Shown here: positions 44,001 through 52,768 of the stretch, in pieces
Position numbering within the stretch: position 1 is the first letter of the stretch
How the letters are laid out: each line of letters opens with the position of its first letter
Assembly (NCBI GenBank): GCA_028277405.1
Contig: JANQGH010000070.1
Coordinates: 62,001-126,000, forward strand
Reading direction: 5' to 3'
DNA length: 64,000 nt
Source of the DNA: Alphaproteobacteria bacterium
GTDB taxonomy: Bacteria > Pseudomonadota > Alphaproteobacteria > DSM-16000 > Inquilinaceae
Position numbers and translations under genes: made by a program
Notes under the pieces: model-generated
What the model saw: only the letters and a program-made list of their open reading frames with translations
What the model was told of the DNA's origin: nothing
Database searches by the model: none

Positions 44001-45516
44001 GAACCGCGGCCTCCAGCGCGGTCATCAAGGTTTCGCGCGGCCGATACTCGCCGACAATCCTGCCGTCGCGCATATGCAGCACGCGGTCGGTGTTGAAATA
44101 GACCTCCGGGATCTCGTCCGATATCAGCAAAATGGCCATGCCCGCCTCGGCCAGCCCGCGCACGATCTCGAAGATGGCCGCGCGAGCGCCGACATCGACG
44201 CCGACAGTCGGCGCGTCCAGGATCATCAGCTTTGGCTCGGTCGCCAGCCACTTGGCCAGTACGACGCGCTGCTGGTTGCCACCCGACAGCGTGCTGACGG
44301 CGTCGTCGGGCTTGCCCACCTTGATCGCAAGGCGATCGATCCAATGGCCCACCAGCCGGTCCTTCGTCCCCCGATCGATCAGACCGCCCGTGCCCATGAT
44401 CCTCTTCAGCACGGGCGCGACGATGTTGTCGGCAATCGATTGCGGCTGGACCAGACCCAGCGACAAGCGATCCTCCGGCACATAGCTGATCCCGGCCTCG
44501 ATGGCGTCGCGATTGCTTGCGAACGACATCCGCTGGCCGCCCAGTGAAAACGACCCTAAGTCCGGCAGTGTCAGCCCAAACAGGGTCGCGGCAAGTTCCG
44601 TCCGCCCGGCGCCCAGCAAGCCGGTGAGGCCGAGAACCTCACCCTGCCTGATGGTGATCGAAACGTCTTCGTACTCGCCCCGCCGGGTCAGGCCGTCCGT
44701 CTGCAGCACGATCGGCGCGTCATGCCGATCCCGGGCATGCACTTCATCGTCGAATGTGGCCCCGGTCATCAGTTCGGTCAGGCGACGCTGGGTCATGCCC
44801 TCACTGTCGAAATCGCCGACCTTTGTACCATCTCGCAACACGGTGACGCGTTCGGAGATCTCCAACACCTCCGCCAGCCGATGGCTGACAAACACGACGG
44901 CGATACCATCGCGCGCCAGCTTGCGCACCACATCGAGCAGGGCATCGGTTTCGGCCTTGGTGAGCGAGGCCGTCGGCTCGTCCATGAACAAGACCTTCGG
45001 ATCGGTCGCCAGCGCCCGGCAGATGGCCACCACCTGGCGCTGCGCGATCGCCAGATCCATGACCGGCGTATCGAGGGGCAGGCGAAGGCCAAGCCGGTCG
45101 AGCACCCTTTGCGCCACCGCGCGAAAGGCGCCGCGTCTGGCCCAGCGCGGTCGGTGTCCAAGGTTCTGCTCAAAGGCGATGTTCTCCGCCACGGTCAGGT
45201 GTGGGAACAGCGACAGATCCTGCCAGATAACCTGCACGCCCAACTGGCGCGCCGTCACCGGCGTCAGGGCACCGAGGCGCCGGCCGCCGAATAAGATCTC
45301 GGCGTCGCCATCGGGTCTGTGCACGCCGGTGATGATCTTGATCAGCGTGCTCTTGCCGCTGCCGTTCTCACCGGCCAAGCAGCAGATCTCGCCTTCCGCG
45401 ATCTCGAAGTCGACATCCCATAGTGCCTGGACGCCGCCGAATGACTTCGAGATGCCCTTCAGTTGCAAGACCAGAGGGCGTGCGGCGGCTGTTTGGAGTC
45501 GGATAGCGTCGGACAT
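43993..45516 (-). CDS. sugar ABC transporter ATP-binding protein (RbsA type)
   Basis: The 507-residue protein has two ABC domains in tandem. The first has Walker A GENGSGKSTLI and Walker B KVLFMDEPTASL, with signature-region DLAIAQRQVVAICRAL. The second has Walker-A-like TGLLGAGRTELAATL, the LSGGNQQRVVLAKWL signature and LMILDAPTVGVDVGAR. The second Walker A lacks the Gly-Lys pair, as in other RbsA/MglA proteins. ATG at 45516 is chosen; a TTG at 45561 would add 15 residues. Confidence 0.92.
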   Translation of the reverse strand: MSDAIRLQTAAARPLVLQLKGISKSFGGVQALWDVDFEIAEGEICCLAGENGSGKSTLIKIITGVHRPDGDAEILFGGRRLGALTPVTARQLGVQVIWQDLSLFPHLTVAENIAFEQNLGHRPRWARRGAFRAVAQRVLDRLGLRLPLDTPVMDLAIAQRQVVAICRALATDPKVLFMDEPTASLTKAETDALLDVVRKLARDGIAVVFVSHRLAEVLEISERVTVLRDGTKVGDFDSEGMTQRRLTELMTGATFDDEVHARDRHDAPIVLQTDGLTRRGEYEDVSITIRQGEVLGLTGLLGAGRTELAATLFGLTLPDLGSFSLGGQRMSFASNRDAIEAGISYVPEDRLSLGLVQPQSIADNIVAPVLKRIMGTGGLIDRGTKDRLVGHWIDRLAIKVGKPDDAVSTLSGGNQQRVVLAKWLATEPKLMILDAPTVGVDVGARAAIFEIVRGLAEAGMAILLISDEIPEVYFNTDRVLHMRDGRIVGEYRPRETLMTALEAAVHA

Positions 45517-45590
45517 GCGTGCAATCAAAAGCGTTCGGCCACGACGGGTCCGGGCCGGCAACTCACACTATCAAGGAATGCCACGAGCAG

Positions 45591-45619
45591 GGACCGTCCA
45601 CTTCACATCTGGACGGCCC
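45591..45619 (-). promoter_or_regulatory. intercistronic hairpin after the binding-protein gene
   Basis: In the minus-strand transcript GGCCGTCC pairs with GGACGGTC (one G-U) around an 11-base loop, 16 bases after the binding-protein stop and before the ATPase gene. Such hairpins usually protect or partly terminate the message so that the binding protein is made in excess over the membrane parts. Confidence 0.5.
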
Positions 45620-45634
45620 CTGATCCAGCGGATG

Positions 45635-46627
45635 CTAGAGGCCCATATCCGCCAGTTCGTCCACCGTCTCGTTGTTCAGGGTCACGAGCTGGTCGACGAT
45701 GATGTTGTGCGTGGCGAAATCGGGCTCGACGACACCCAGGCCGTCGATCTCCATGCCGGCGGTGATCTCGGTCCCGTCATGCAGCAGATCAGCCAGGGTG
45801 ACGAAGACCTCGCCCGCCTCCATCGGGTTCCACATGAAGCCACCGGTGATCACGCCATCATGAACCAGCCGACGGCCCTGTCCCGGCGAGAACGGGCCCA
45901 GCACGTGGATTTCGCCGCCTCGACGCAACTCATCGATGGCGCGACCGGCGCCGATGGGACCCTGGCTGCCAAAGGCCAAGAAGCCTTCCAGATCCGGATG
46001 GGCCTGTATCAGGTCAAGCGCCGTCGACCGGCTGTCGTCGACACTTTCCGCAACACCGAACCGGTCGGCGATCAACGTCATGTCCGGATAGTTTTCGCCC
46101 AGATAGGCAATGGCCGCGTCCGCCCAGGCATTGTGCAGCGGCACGGTGAGCGAGCCGACATAGACGGCATATTCGCCCTCACCGCCCATGGCGTCGGCCA
46201 GCATCTCCGCATGGGCCTCGCCAAAGCCCGTTGCGGACGCCAACTCGAAGTTCCAATCGACGTTCTGCTGGTCTGGCGACTCGTGCGTCAAGACCAGGAT
46301 GCCCTGTTCGCGGGCACGGGCCAGCACCGGCTCCAGCACCTCGGCGTCGTTGGGAACCACACCGATGGCGTCGACGCCCTGCGCGATCAGATCCTCAACC
46401 GCGCGCACCTGCAACGCGGGGTCGGCGCTGGTCGGGCCGACCATCCAGGCATCCCAGCCCAGCTCCTCGGCCTGGTTTTGAATGCCGACCTCCATGGCAT
46501 TGAACCATGGAATGCCACCGATTTTCACGACCACGCCCATGCGTGGGGCATCCTGGGCGGCCGCACCGGCCGACAGGCCGACCGCCAAAGCACCAACGGA
46601 AAGTCCATAGATGATGTTCTTCAGCAT
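45635..46627 (-). CDS. periplasmic sugar-binding protein of the ABC importer
   Basis: The 330-residue protein has a signal peptide (LKNIIYGLSVGALAVGLSAGAAA before QDAP) and a type I periplasmic-binding-protein fold (RMGVVVKIGGIPWFNAMEVGIQNQAEELG; VEDLIAQGVDAIGVVPNDAE; VLTHESPDQQNVDWNFELAS). The last segment resembles LsrB/RhaS-type binding proteins more than ribose-binding RbsB, so the ligand may be an unusual pentose or ketose. A textbook AGGAGG lies six bases before ATG at 46627. It is the first gene of the importer operon. Confidence 0.9.
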   Translation of the reverse strand: MLKNIIYGLSVGALAVGLSAGAAAQDAPRMGVVVKIGGIPWFNAMEVGIQNQAEELGWDAWMVGPTSADPALQVRAVEDLIAQGVDAIGVVPNDAEVLEPVLARAREQGILVLTHESPDQQNVDWNFELASATGFGEAHAEMLADAMGGEGEYAVYVGSLTVPLHNAWADAAIAYLGENYPDMTLIADRFGVAESVDDSRSTALDLIQAHPDLEGFLAFGSQGPIGAGRAIDELRRGGEIHVLGPFSPGQGRRLVHDGVITGGFMWNPMEAGEVFVTLADLLHDGTEITAGMEIDGLGVVEPDFATHNIIVDQLVTLNNETVDELADMGL

Positions 46628-46788
46628 GTTTCCTCCTGTTCGCTCCCGGCTTGTCCGGGACTGTTGCCAGCCGGCTGGCTGGCGCCGCCGTTCAGATTGG
46701 CTTTGGCCCGTTCGCACCCCGGCGATTCGGGCGAAATCGCACCCAGTCCAGCCTCATGGACCTGCTCGCGATCTCCTAGAGATCAAGA

Positions 46789-46802
46789 CTAAATGGATTT
46801 AG
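46789..46802. promoter_or_regulatory. LacI-type operator candidate
   Basis: CTAAATGGATTTAG is a perfect palindrome around GG. An overlapping TTAGC...GCTAA pair spans 46799-46819. It sits in the divergent region between the sugar-importer operon and the LacI-family gene, where the repressor should bind. The rest of 46628-46960 contains no gene. Confidence 0.5.
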
Positions 46803-46960
46803 CATATGAAGCAAGCTAAGCTGTCGGTCTCCGTCCATAATGAGCGCCTGTCACACCTTGGCGCTCGATCGTGTCGGCCTGTCGCGGCGCCTTGTCCTTC
46901 TTGAAGGGAATCAGTCAGCCACGGCGATGCAGCCGCCGGTCGCGAACAAACGGAACGATC

Positions 46961-47968
46961 TTGGCCAAAAGCGCGCGCCCCCCCACCCTTTACGACATCG
47001 CCAAGCGGGCCAAGACCTCGCCGACGACCGTCAGCCTGGTGCTGAACGACAAGTGGCGCGCCCATCGCATCCGGCCGGAAACGGCCGCCCATGTCATGCG
47101 CGTTGCCAAGGAAGCCAACTTCTCGGTCGATTTGCGCGCCCGCGGCCTGAGGCTGGCGCGATCGGGGCTGGCCGGAATGATCATCCCGCACTATCAGAAC
47201 CGCTTCTTTGCCGGGCTGTCGGAGAGCTTCGAGGCGGCCGCCCGTCAACACGGGCTGTGTCCGGCGGTGATCAGCACGGGCCGGGACCCGGAACGCGAGC
47301 GCGACGCGGTGTCGGTCCTGCTCGCGCAGAAGGTCGAAAGCCTGTTCATCACCGGCGCCTCGGATCCCCAGCCGCTCAACGCGCTGTGCCGCCGCCATGG
47401 CGTGGCGTTCGTCAATCTGGACATTCCGGGCAACGGGCCATCGGTGGTCAGCGACAACCGGCTGGGCGCCAATCTGCTGACCGGCCGGCTCTTGGAACGC
47501 ATGCCTGCTTGGCCCGGCACCGGCCCCTACTTTGTCGGTGGCCTGGCGGGCGAGTACGCCACGGATGAGCGCATCAAGGGTTTCAAGCAAGCGGTGCGCG
47601 CGGCCAGGCGCCGAGCGGACGCGAAGCAGATCATCACCTGCGGCTATGAACCCGCCGAGGTCGAAGCCGCCCTGTCGGCGATTTATAGCCAGCTTGGCCG
47701 TCTGCCTGACGGCCTGTTCGTCAATTCGATCGAAGCGTTCGAAGGGGCGGTTCAGTTCATTCGTACCTTGCCGCAGGAGGCCTTCGCCGATCTGGCGCTG
47801 GGCTGCTTCGACTGGAACCCGTTCGCCGCGTTCCTGCCGATCCCGGTCGCGATGGTCCGCCAGGACGTGAAGACCATGATCGATCGCGCGTTTGCCTTCA
47901 TCGATGGTGACTTGACGGCCGACGCTTCGCCGGTCCGCGTGGCCCCGACCCTGATCGACGGCGGCTAG
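46961..47968 (+). CDS. LacI-family transcriptional regulator
   Basis: The 335-residue form starts TTG-GCC-AAA (MAKSARPPTLYDIAKRAKTSPTT), placing the LacI helix-turn-helix (TLYDIAKRAKTSPTTVSLVLN) at the very N-terminus as is normal; GGAA lies five bases before. A longer frame from ATG at 46871 is possible but adds 30 unconserved residues. The C-terminal ligand domain resembles a periplasmic binding protein (LARSGLAGMIIPHYQNRFFAGL). It is divergent from the importer operon and is its likely sugar-responsive repressor. Confidence 0.85.
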   Translation: MAKSARPPTLYDIAKRAKTSPTTVSLVLNDKWRAHRIRPETAAHVMRVAKEANFSVDLRARGLRLARSGLAGMIIPHYQNRFFAGLSESFEAAARQHGLCPAVISTGRDPERERDAVSVLLAQKVESLFITGASDPQPLNALCRRHGVAFVNLDIPGNGPSVVSDNRLGANLLTGRLLERMPAWPGTGPYFVGGLAGEYATDERIKGFKQAVRAARRRADAKQIITCGYEPAEVEAALSAIYSQLGRLPDGLFVNSIEAFEGAVQFIRTLPQEAFADLALGCFDWNPFAAFLPIPVAMVRQDVKTMIDRAFAFIDGDLTADASPVRVAPTLIDGG

Positions 47969-47997
47969 GCGGCGGCAGAAATCGCCACTGGTTCGCG

Positions 47998-49470
47998 TCA
48001 GAGGCCCAGCATCGGCCGGATCACGAAATAGACCATGCCGGAGATCACCACGATGGCGAGGACGTTCAGCCACAAACCGGCGCGCGCCATGTCACCGATC
48101 CGCAGACCGTCATAGGAAAAGACGATGGCGTTGGATGGTGTCGCAACCGGCATCATGAAGGCCATCGAGGCCGCGAACGCGACCGGCAGTGCCAACAGGC
48201 GCGGATCGAGCCCCAGGCCGACCGCGACGGCCGCGAGCACGGGCAGGAAGGTGGCCGTCGTGGCCGTGTTGGAGGTGAGTTCGGTTGCGAAGACGATCAC
48301 GGTCGTAATCACCACGATCAGAACGAAGGTCGAAACCTGGAACCCCGCGACCGAGGCGCCGATCCAGGCCGCCAGGCCGGTCTCCTGAAAGCCCTGGGCC
48401 AGCGCGAGGCCGCCGCCGAACAGGATCAACACGCTCCAGGGCAAGGCCTTTGCGGTATCCCAGTCGAGCGCAAAGCGGCCTTTCGAGAGCGAGATCGGCA
48501 CCGCGAAAAGCACGATCGCCGCGGCAATCACGATCGACGTGTCGCTGACCGGCAGGCCCGTGATTGAGGCAATCGGCTGGCGGAACACCCAGCCGAAGGC
48601 GGTCAGCGCGAAGGTCGCGCCGACGATCTTCTCGTGCAGGCTCATCGGACCCAGGGCCGTGATCTGATCGCGAATGGCATCACTAGCATCGCCGATTTGG
48701 ATGTCGCGCGGCGGATAAAGAACGCCGGTCAACAACAGCCAGCACAGCGGCAGCATCACGATCGTCAGCGGCAGGCCTAGCTGCATCCACTGAAAAAAGC
48801 TGATCTGAAGGCCGTATTCGCCCTCCAGCGTGCTGGCCAACAGCGCGTTGGGCGCGGTGCCGATCAACGTGCTGACCCCGCCGATGGACGAGGCGTAGGC
48901 GATGCCCAGCATCAGCGCGACGCCGAAACCGCGCACGGCGGCTTTATCGTCGCACCGCTGGCCGACAAAACTGATGACGGAGATACCGACGGTGAACATC
49001 AGCATGGCCGCCCCCGGGTTCGAAATCCACATGGACAGGAACGCCGTGGCCAGCATGAAGCCGAGAATGATCCGCCGAGGGCTGCCGCCGATCAGGTTCA
49101 CGATGTGCAGGGCCAGTCGGCGGTGCAGCCCGGCCGCCTGTATGGCCATCGCCAGCATGAAGCCGCCGAGGAACAGGAAGATCAGCGGATGGCCGTAATC
49201 CTCGGTCACCGCCCGAATGGGCGCGATCTCGTAGACCGGCATCACCACGATCGGCAAAAGGGCCGTGGCGGCCAGGGGCAAGGCTTCCGTCAGCCACCAG
49301 ATCGCCATCCAAGTGGCCAGCGAGACCAACCGCCAGGCCTCCGGCGGCATGCCCTCGGGTGCGGGCAATACCATCAGGATCACCGACGCGGCCGGGCCGG
49401 CGATCAACACGAAAAGCTGGCGGGCCGAACCGGCAGCCGGGCGCTCACCCGCCGGCGACACATCGGTCAT
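47998..49470 (-). CDS. SLC13/DASS-family carboxylate transporter
   Basis: The 490-residue protein has about twelve membrane segments and the DASS family signatures: WWLTEALPLAATALLPIVVMP, the first SNT-like motif MWISNPGAAMLMF, and the second ELTSNTATTATFLPVLAAVA followed by MMPVATPSNAIVFSYDGLRIGDM. Family members import di- or tricarboxylates or sulfate with sodium. The first motif reads SNPG where many members have SNTA, which may alter selectivity. GAGGAG precedes ATG at 49470. Confidence 0.9.
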   Translation of the reverse strand: MTDVSPAGERPAAGSARQLFVLIAGPAASVILMVLPAPEGMPPEAWRLVSLATWMAIWWLTEALPLAATALLPIVVMPVYEIAPIRAVTEDYGHPLIFLFLGGFMLAMAIQAAGLHRRLALHIVNLIGGSPRRIILGFMLATAFLSMWISNPGAAMLMFTVGISVISFVGQRCDDKAAVRGFGVALMLGIAYASSIGGVSTLIGTAPNALLASTLEGEYGLQISFFQWMQLGLPLTIVMLPLCWLLLTGVLYPPRDIQIGDASDAIRDQITALGPMSLHEKIVGATFALTAFGWVFRQPIASITGLPVSDTSIVIAAAIVLFAVPISLSKGRFALDWDTAKALPWSVLILFGGGLALAQGFQETGLAAWIGASVAGFQVSTFVLIVVITTVIVFATELTSNTATTATFLPVLAAVAVGLGLDPRLLALPVAFAASMAFMMPVATPSNAIVFSYDGLRIGDMARAGLWLNVLAIVVISGMVYFVIRPMLGL

Positions 49471-49702
49471 TTGGCGATCTCCTCGTCGGAAGGCACAAGG
49501 CAGGGGAGCCCCGAACCGATGGGCCGTCAAGGTAGCGACCGAATTCGACTGCAATCGAAATCGGGGCTAAAACTCAGTATCCGCGCTAGCCCCCTGGTAG
49601 ACGTGCAACATGCACGCACGGTCAATTGCGGAAATCGCCGGCGCAATGTCGTCGGCACTTCTGCCCTGCCCACACGATGTTGCGACCAGCCTGTCGGTCA
49701 AT

Positions 49703-49721
49703 TATATTCATTTTGAATATA
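49703..49721. promoter_or_regulatory. operator of the ParDE operon
   Basis: TATATTCA and TGAATATA form a perfect 8-bp inverted repeat around TTT, 22 bases before the antitoxin start. It overlaps the probable -10 region, the standard position for autorepression by a ribbon-helix-helix antitoxin. Confidence 0.7.
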
Positions 49722-49743
49722 CTGCCAAACAAGGAGGCTTGCC

Positions 49744-50004
49744 GTGGCGACCACCAGCCTCAGCCTTGGGCTGCATTGGGAAGAGTTTGTCAGGGCCGAG
49801 GTACGCAGCGGGCGCTACAAGTCCGCCAGCGAAGTGGTTCGCGCTGCGCTGCGGGAGTTGGAAGACAAGGGCAAGCGCCTGGAGGCCCTGCGCACTCATT
49901 TGGCGGAGGGCGCGGACCAGGCGGCCCGTGGAGACTTCGTCGAGACGTTTGATGTCGAGGCGGTAATCTCCGGCGCCATCGCAAGGGCCGGCGATGGGCG
50001 GTGA
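49744..50004 (+). CDS. parD: ParD-family antitoxin
   Basis: The 86-residue protein has an N-terminal ribbon-helix-helix (TTSLSLGLHWEEFVRAEVRSGRYKSASEVVRAALRELED) and a C-terminal toxin-binding tail (EALRTHLAEGADQAARGDFV). The GTG start has AAGGAGG eight bases upstream. It overlaps parE by four bases (GTGA). Confidence 0.92.
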   Translation: MATTSLSLGLHWEEFVRAEVRSGRYKSASEVVRAALRELEDKGKRLEALRTHLAEGADQAARGDFVETFDVEAVISGAIARAGDGR

Positions 50005-50294
50005 AGGGCTTTAGGCTAACGCCAAGGGCGCTGCGAGACCTGGAGTCGATCGCCGATTACACGCTCGACCAATGGGGGCCGGATCAAATGGCCCGCTATC
50101 TGCGCAAGCTGACGGGTCGGTTCGAATGGCTCGCCCGCAATCCGTTACTCGGCCGGGCCAGAGACGATATCGGGAAGGACTATCGCTGCTTTCCGGAAGG
50201 CGAGCATCTCGTCTTCTACATCGTCGGGAAAGACCACATCACGATCATTGGACTGCCGCATCGGGCGATGGATACCGACGGCTTCTTTGTCTAA
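50001..50294 (+). CDS. parE: ParE/RelE-family toxin
   Basis: The 97-residue protein begins [25 protein letters not shown] and contains [29 protein letters not shown] and a C-terminal GLPHRAMD, the standard ParE fold; ParE toxins poison DNA gyrase. GTG start and a four-base overlap with parD indicate translational coupling. Confidence 0.92.
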   Translation: MKGFRLTPRALRDLESIADYTLDQWGPDQMARYLRKLTGRFEWLARNPLLGRARDDIGKDYRCFPEGEHLVFYIVGKDHITIIGLPHRAMDTDGFFV

Positions 50295-50323
50295 TGCCAA
50301 TTCCAAGCCGGGAGAGCAGAGGA

Positions 50324-50884
50324 ATGGTTCGAACCGAGCGCGAGAAAATGGTCGCGGGCGAATGGTACACCTGCATCGACGACGAGCTTGAGCGGTTGCG
50401 TCGGCGAGCCCGCGACGCGGTCCATCAGCACAACACGATGCCTCCAGACGAACGTGGCGCCATGGGCGCGGCGCTCGTCGATCTGTTGGGCAGCGTCGGA
50501 AAAGACGTTTTCATCGAGGCACCGTTTCATTGCGCCTACGGCTTCAACCTACACTTCGATCGAAACATCTACTTGAACGCCGGCTGCGTGATCCTCGATA
50601 CGGCCCAGGTTTCGATCGGTGCCGGCACGATGTTCGGGCCGGGCGTCCACATCTATTGCCCGGAGCATCACGGCGACGTGGCGAAACGGCGGGCCGGGCT
50701 TGAGATCGCGCGGTCCGTCCGGATTGGCGCCGATGTCTGGGTCGGCGGCCGGGCGGTGATCCTCGGCGGCGTGACGATCGGCGACGGCGCCATCATCGGC
50801 GCGGGTGCGGTCGTCACCAAAAGCGTGCCGGCGCACGCGACCGTCGTCGGCAATCCGGCCAGGCCGATTGGAAGCCTCCGATAA
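50324..50884 (+). CDS. maltose/galactoside O-acetyltransferase-like (left-handed beta-helix)
   Basis: The 186-residue protein fits the maa/lacA/nodL family: an N-terminal [25 protein letters not shown], the acceptor-site segment [27 protein letters not shown], the catalytic-His region [10 protein letters not shown], then hexapeptide repeats ([36 protein letters not shown]). It acetylates sugars or sugar-like acceptors with acetyl-CoA. An in-frame ATG ten codons earlier at 50294 is possible. It lies just after the toxin-antitoxin pair but is probably unrelated to it. Confidence 0.88.
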   Translation: MVRTEREKMVAGEWYTCIDDELERLRRRARDAVHQHNTMPPDERGAMGAALVDLLGSVGKDVFIEAPFHCAYGFNLHFDRNIYLNAGCVILDTAQVSIGAGTMFGPGVHIYCPEHHGDVAKRRAGLEIARSVRIGADVWVGGRAVILGGVTIGDGAIIGAGAVVTKSVPAHATVVGNPARPIGSLR

Positions 50885-50888
50885 GTCG

Positions 50889-51485
50889 TCAGCCGGGATC
50901 GTGCACCAGAGACCTGCGGGCGAGTTCCTGCATCGTCTCGATGTAATGGCCTTGAGACCAGCCACAATCGTGGACCAGCTGTTCCCAGTTGCGAACGGAC
51001 AACAGCGTCCATAGCAGGTCGGTCGCCTCCTCCGCCGATCGATCCGGCGACAGCGTGCCGTCTCGCGCCAGGGCGTCGACGGCGGCCTCGCAGCCATGGC
51101 GCACGGCCTGCATTCTGTCCGACCAGGCGGCGGCGGCTTCTTGGTCCGTGTTCTTCATGGCGAGCAGTGCCTTGGCCATACCGTATATCTCGGGGATGTA
51201 GTTGCCCCAGGCCTCGATAAAGGCCGACAGACGTTCGACGCCCGTTGTCGCGCTGCGGCTTGCCGCGAGCCGCTCGCCGACATTCTTGACCTCGTCCAGA
51301 TACCGCGTAGTCGCGACCAGCAGTTCGGCGCGCGTCGGGAAATGCAGGTAGACCGCCTGCCGGCTGATGCCCGCCTCTCTTGCTATGTCGGCCATGCGCA
51401 CCCCTTCGGCCTGGCCGGACTCCAAGAGCCGCCAGGCCGCCTCCAGAATGCGCGTTCGCGTCGTCGGTTTTTCACTTGACATCAT
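50889..51485 (-). CDS. TetR-family regulator
   Basis: The 198-residue protein has the N-terminal helix-turn-helix RILEAAWRLLESGQAEGVRMADIAREAGISRQAVYLHFPTRAELL and a helical ligand domain. Two adjacent ATG codons (51485 and 51482) could start it and lie inside the first of four operator-like repeats, so bound repressor would block its own translation start region. It is divergent from a quinone-reductase-like gene, which is the likely target. Confidence 0.85.
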   Translation of the reverse strand: MMSSEKPTTRTRILEAAWRLLESGQAEGVRMADIAREAGISRQAVYLHFPTRAELLVATTRYLDEVKNVGERLAASRSATTGVERLSAFIEAWGNYIPEIYGMAKALLAMKNTDQEAAAAWSDRMQAVRHGCEAAVDALARDGTLSPDRSAEEATDLLWTLLSVRNWEQLVHDCGWSQGHYIETMQELARRSLVHDPG

Positions 51486-51546
51486 GTCAATCTAGTGCCA
51501 CTTGACGCTATGTCAATTGACACGGTGTCAAGCGACAAGATGTTAA
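51476..51546. promoter_or_regulatory. four 15-bp operator-like repeats
   Basis: TTGACATCATGTCAA (51476-51490) and TTGACACGGTGTCAA (51517-51531) are perfect TTGACA-N3-TGTCAA palindromes; TTGACGCTATGTCAA (51502-51516) and GCGACAAGATGTTAA (51532-51546) are degenerate versions. The last three are contiguous. They cover the region between the TetR gene and the divergent reductase gene and are almost certainly the repressor's binding array. Confidence 0.75.
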
Positions 51547-51562
51547 GCGATAGGAGCAGACA

Positions 51563-52147
51563 ATGACGAAGCGGGTTTTCATCTGGGTTGCCCATCCAAG
51601 GGCGGGGTCTCTTTGCGAAGGCATTGCCGACGCCTACCAGGCCGGGGTCGAGAAGGCCGGCGGCCAGGTGCGGCGCATGGATCTCGGGACCATGTCGTTC
51701 GACATGAACTTCGAAGGCTACGGCGATGGCGCGCCGCCGCTGGAGCCGGATCTCGCCGCCTGGCAGGACGCAATCGCCTGGGCCGATCACGTGTTTTTCG
51801 TGCATCCCTATTGGTGGGGTGCGATGCCGACGAAGGCGAAGGCCGTGCTCGATCGCGCGCTGACGCCCGGGTTCGCCTTCAAGTATCACCGCAAGGGCGT
51901 GGCCTGGGACAAGCTGCTGGCCGGCAAGACGGCGGACGCGATCATCACCTCCGACACCCCGCCGCTGCTTGACACTTTCCTTTACCGGAAACCGGCGCGC
52001 CGGGTGATCAAGAACCAGGTGCTGGGCTTTTGCGGCATCCAGGCGAAGAAAGTCATCCAGTTCGGCTCGGTCAAGCTGGCAGGGCCCAAAAAGATCGCCG
52101 GCTGGGTTGGCCGCGCCGAGCGACTGGGCGCCAGGGCCGCCGCCTAA
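51563..52147 (+). CDS. NAD(P)H quinone oxidoreductase, flavodoxin-like fold
   Basis: The 194-residue protein has the KefF/MdaB-like flavodoxin fold: FIWVAHPRAGSLCEGIADAYQ (FMN phosphate loop), AWADHVFFVHPYWWGAMPTKAKAVLDRAL (the hallmark PxWWxxxPAxxKxxxDR-type block) and QVLGFCGIQ. It reduces quinones or related electrophiles with two electrons. It is 77 bases from the divergent TetR gene and is followed by a membrane gene 43 bases on, so an electrophile-stress operon is likely. Confidence 0.88.
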   Translation: MTKRVFIWVAHPRAGSLCEGIADAYQAGVEKAGGQVRRMDLGTMSFDMNFEGYGDGAPPLEPDLAAWQDAIAWADHVFFVHPYWWGAMPTKAKAVLDRALTPGFAFKYHRKGVAWDKLLAGKTADAIITSDTPPLLDTFLYRKPARRVIKNQVLGFCGIQAKKVIQFGSVKLAGPKKIAGWVGRAERLGARAAA

Positions 52148-52190
52148 CTCCACCTCTCCAACCTGCCCAACCAAAACCCCGGAGGGAACC

Positions 52191-52682
52191 ATGTTTGCCG
52201 ATTGGATAGTCTACGCCTGTGTCATCGCCGCGCTTGCCAGCGGCCTTGTCGCCGGCGTGTTTCTGACCTTTTCGGACTTTGTCATGAGATCGCTGATCGC
52301 TGCCCATCCCGAAGGCGGCGTCGAAGCCATGCAGAACATCAATCGCAAGGTCTACGGGTCGGTGTTTCTGGTTCTGTTCTCGGCGATGGCGCCCGTGTCG
52401 GTCGCGCTGGCCGTCTATGCCAGCCTGGCCGTCACCGGTGCCGCCGCAACCTGGATCATTGCCGGCGCGGCGATCTATGTGACCAGCGTCTTCCTGGTCA
52501 CGATTCTATGCAATGTGCCAATGAACAGACGGCTAGACCGGATGGATCATGCTGCCGGAGAGACCGCCGATTACTGGCGGGTCTATGGCTCAGTCTGGAC
52601 CCGATGGAACCACGTGCGGACAGCCGGATCGCTGGCGACGAGCGTTTGCTTTCTCATCGCCGGCGTCACGCTGGCACAATAG
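52191..52682 (+). CDS. DUF1772 family membrane protein
   Basis: The 163-residue protein has four membrane segments and the DUF1772 features: VIAALASGLVAGVFLTFSDFVMRSL at the start, the Asn in AMQNINRKVYGSVF, NVPMNRRLDRMDHAAGETADYWRVYGSVWTRWNHVRT near the end. The family includes anthrone-oxygenase-like proteins but most members are unknown. GGAGGG precedes the ATG. It probably forms an operon with the upstream quinone reductase. Confidence 0.85.
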   Translation: MFADWIVYACVIAALASGLVAGVFLTFSDFVMRSLIAAHPEGGVEAMQNINRKVYGSVFLVLFSAMAPVSVALAVYASLAVTGAAATWIIAGAAIYVTSVFLVTILCNVPMNRRLDRMDHAAGETADYWRVYGSVWTRWNHVRTAGSLATSVCFLIAGVTLAQ

Positions 52683-52768
52683 GCCCTGTCGGCGATCAGC
52701 CGGCCATCGGTTGAAACCGTTCTTGTCGAACAGTGACAGGCCAGAACGATCCTGACCGCGGCCGAGCC

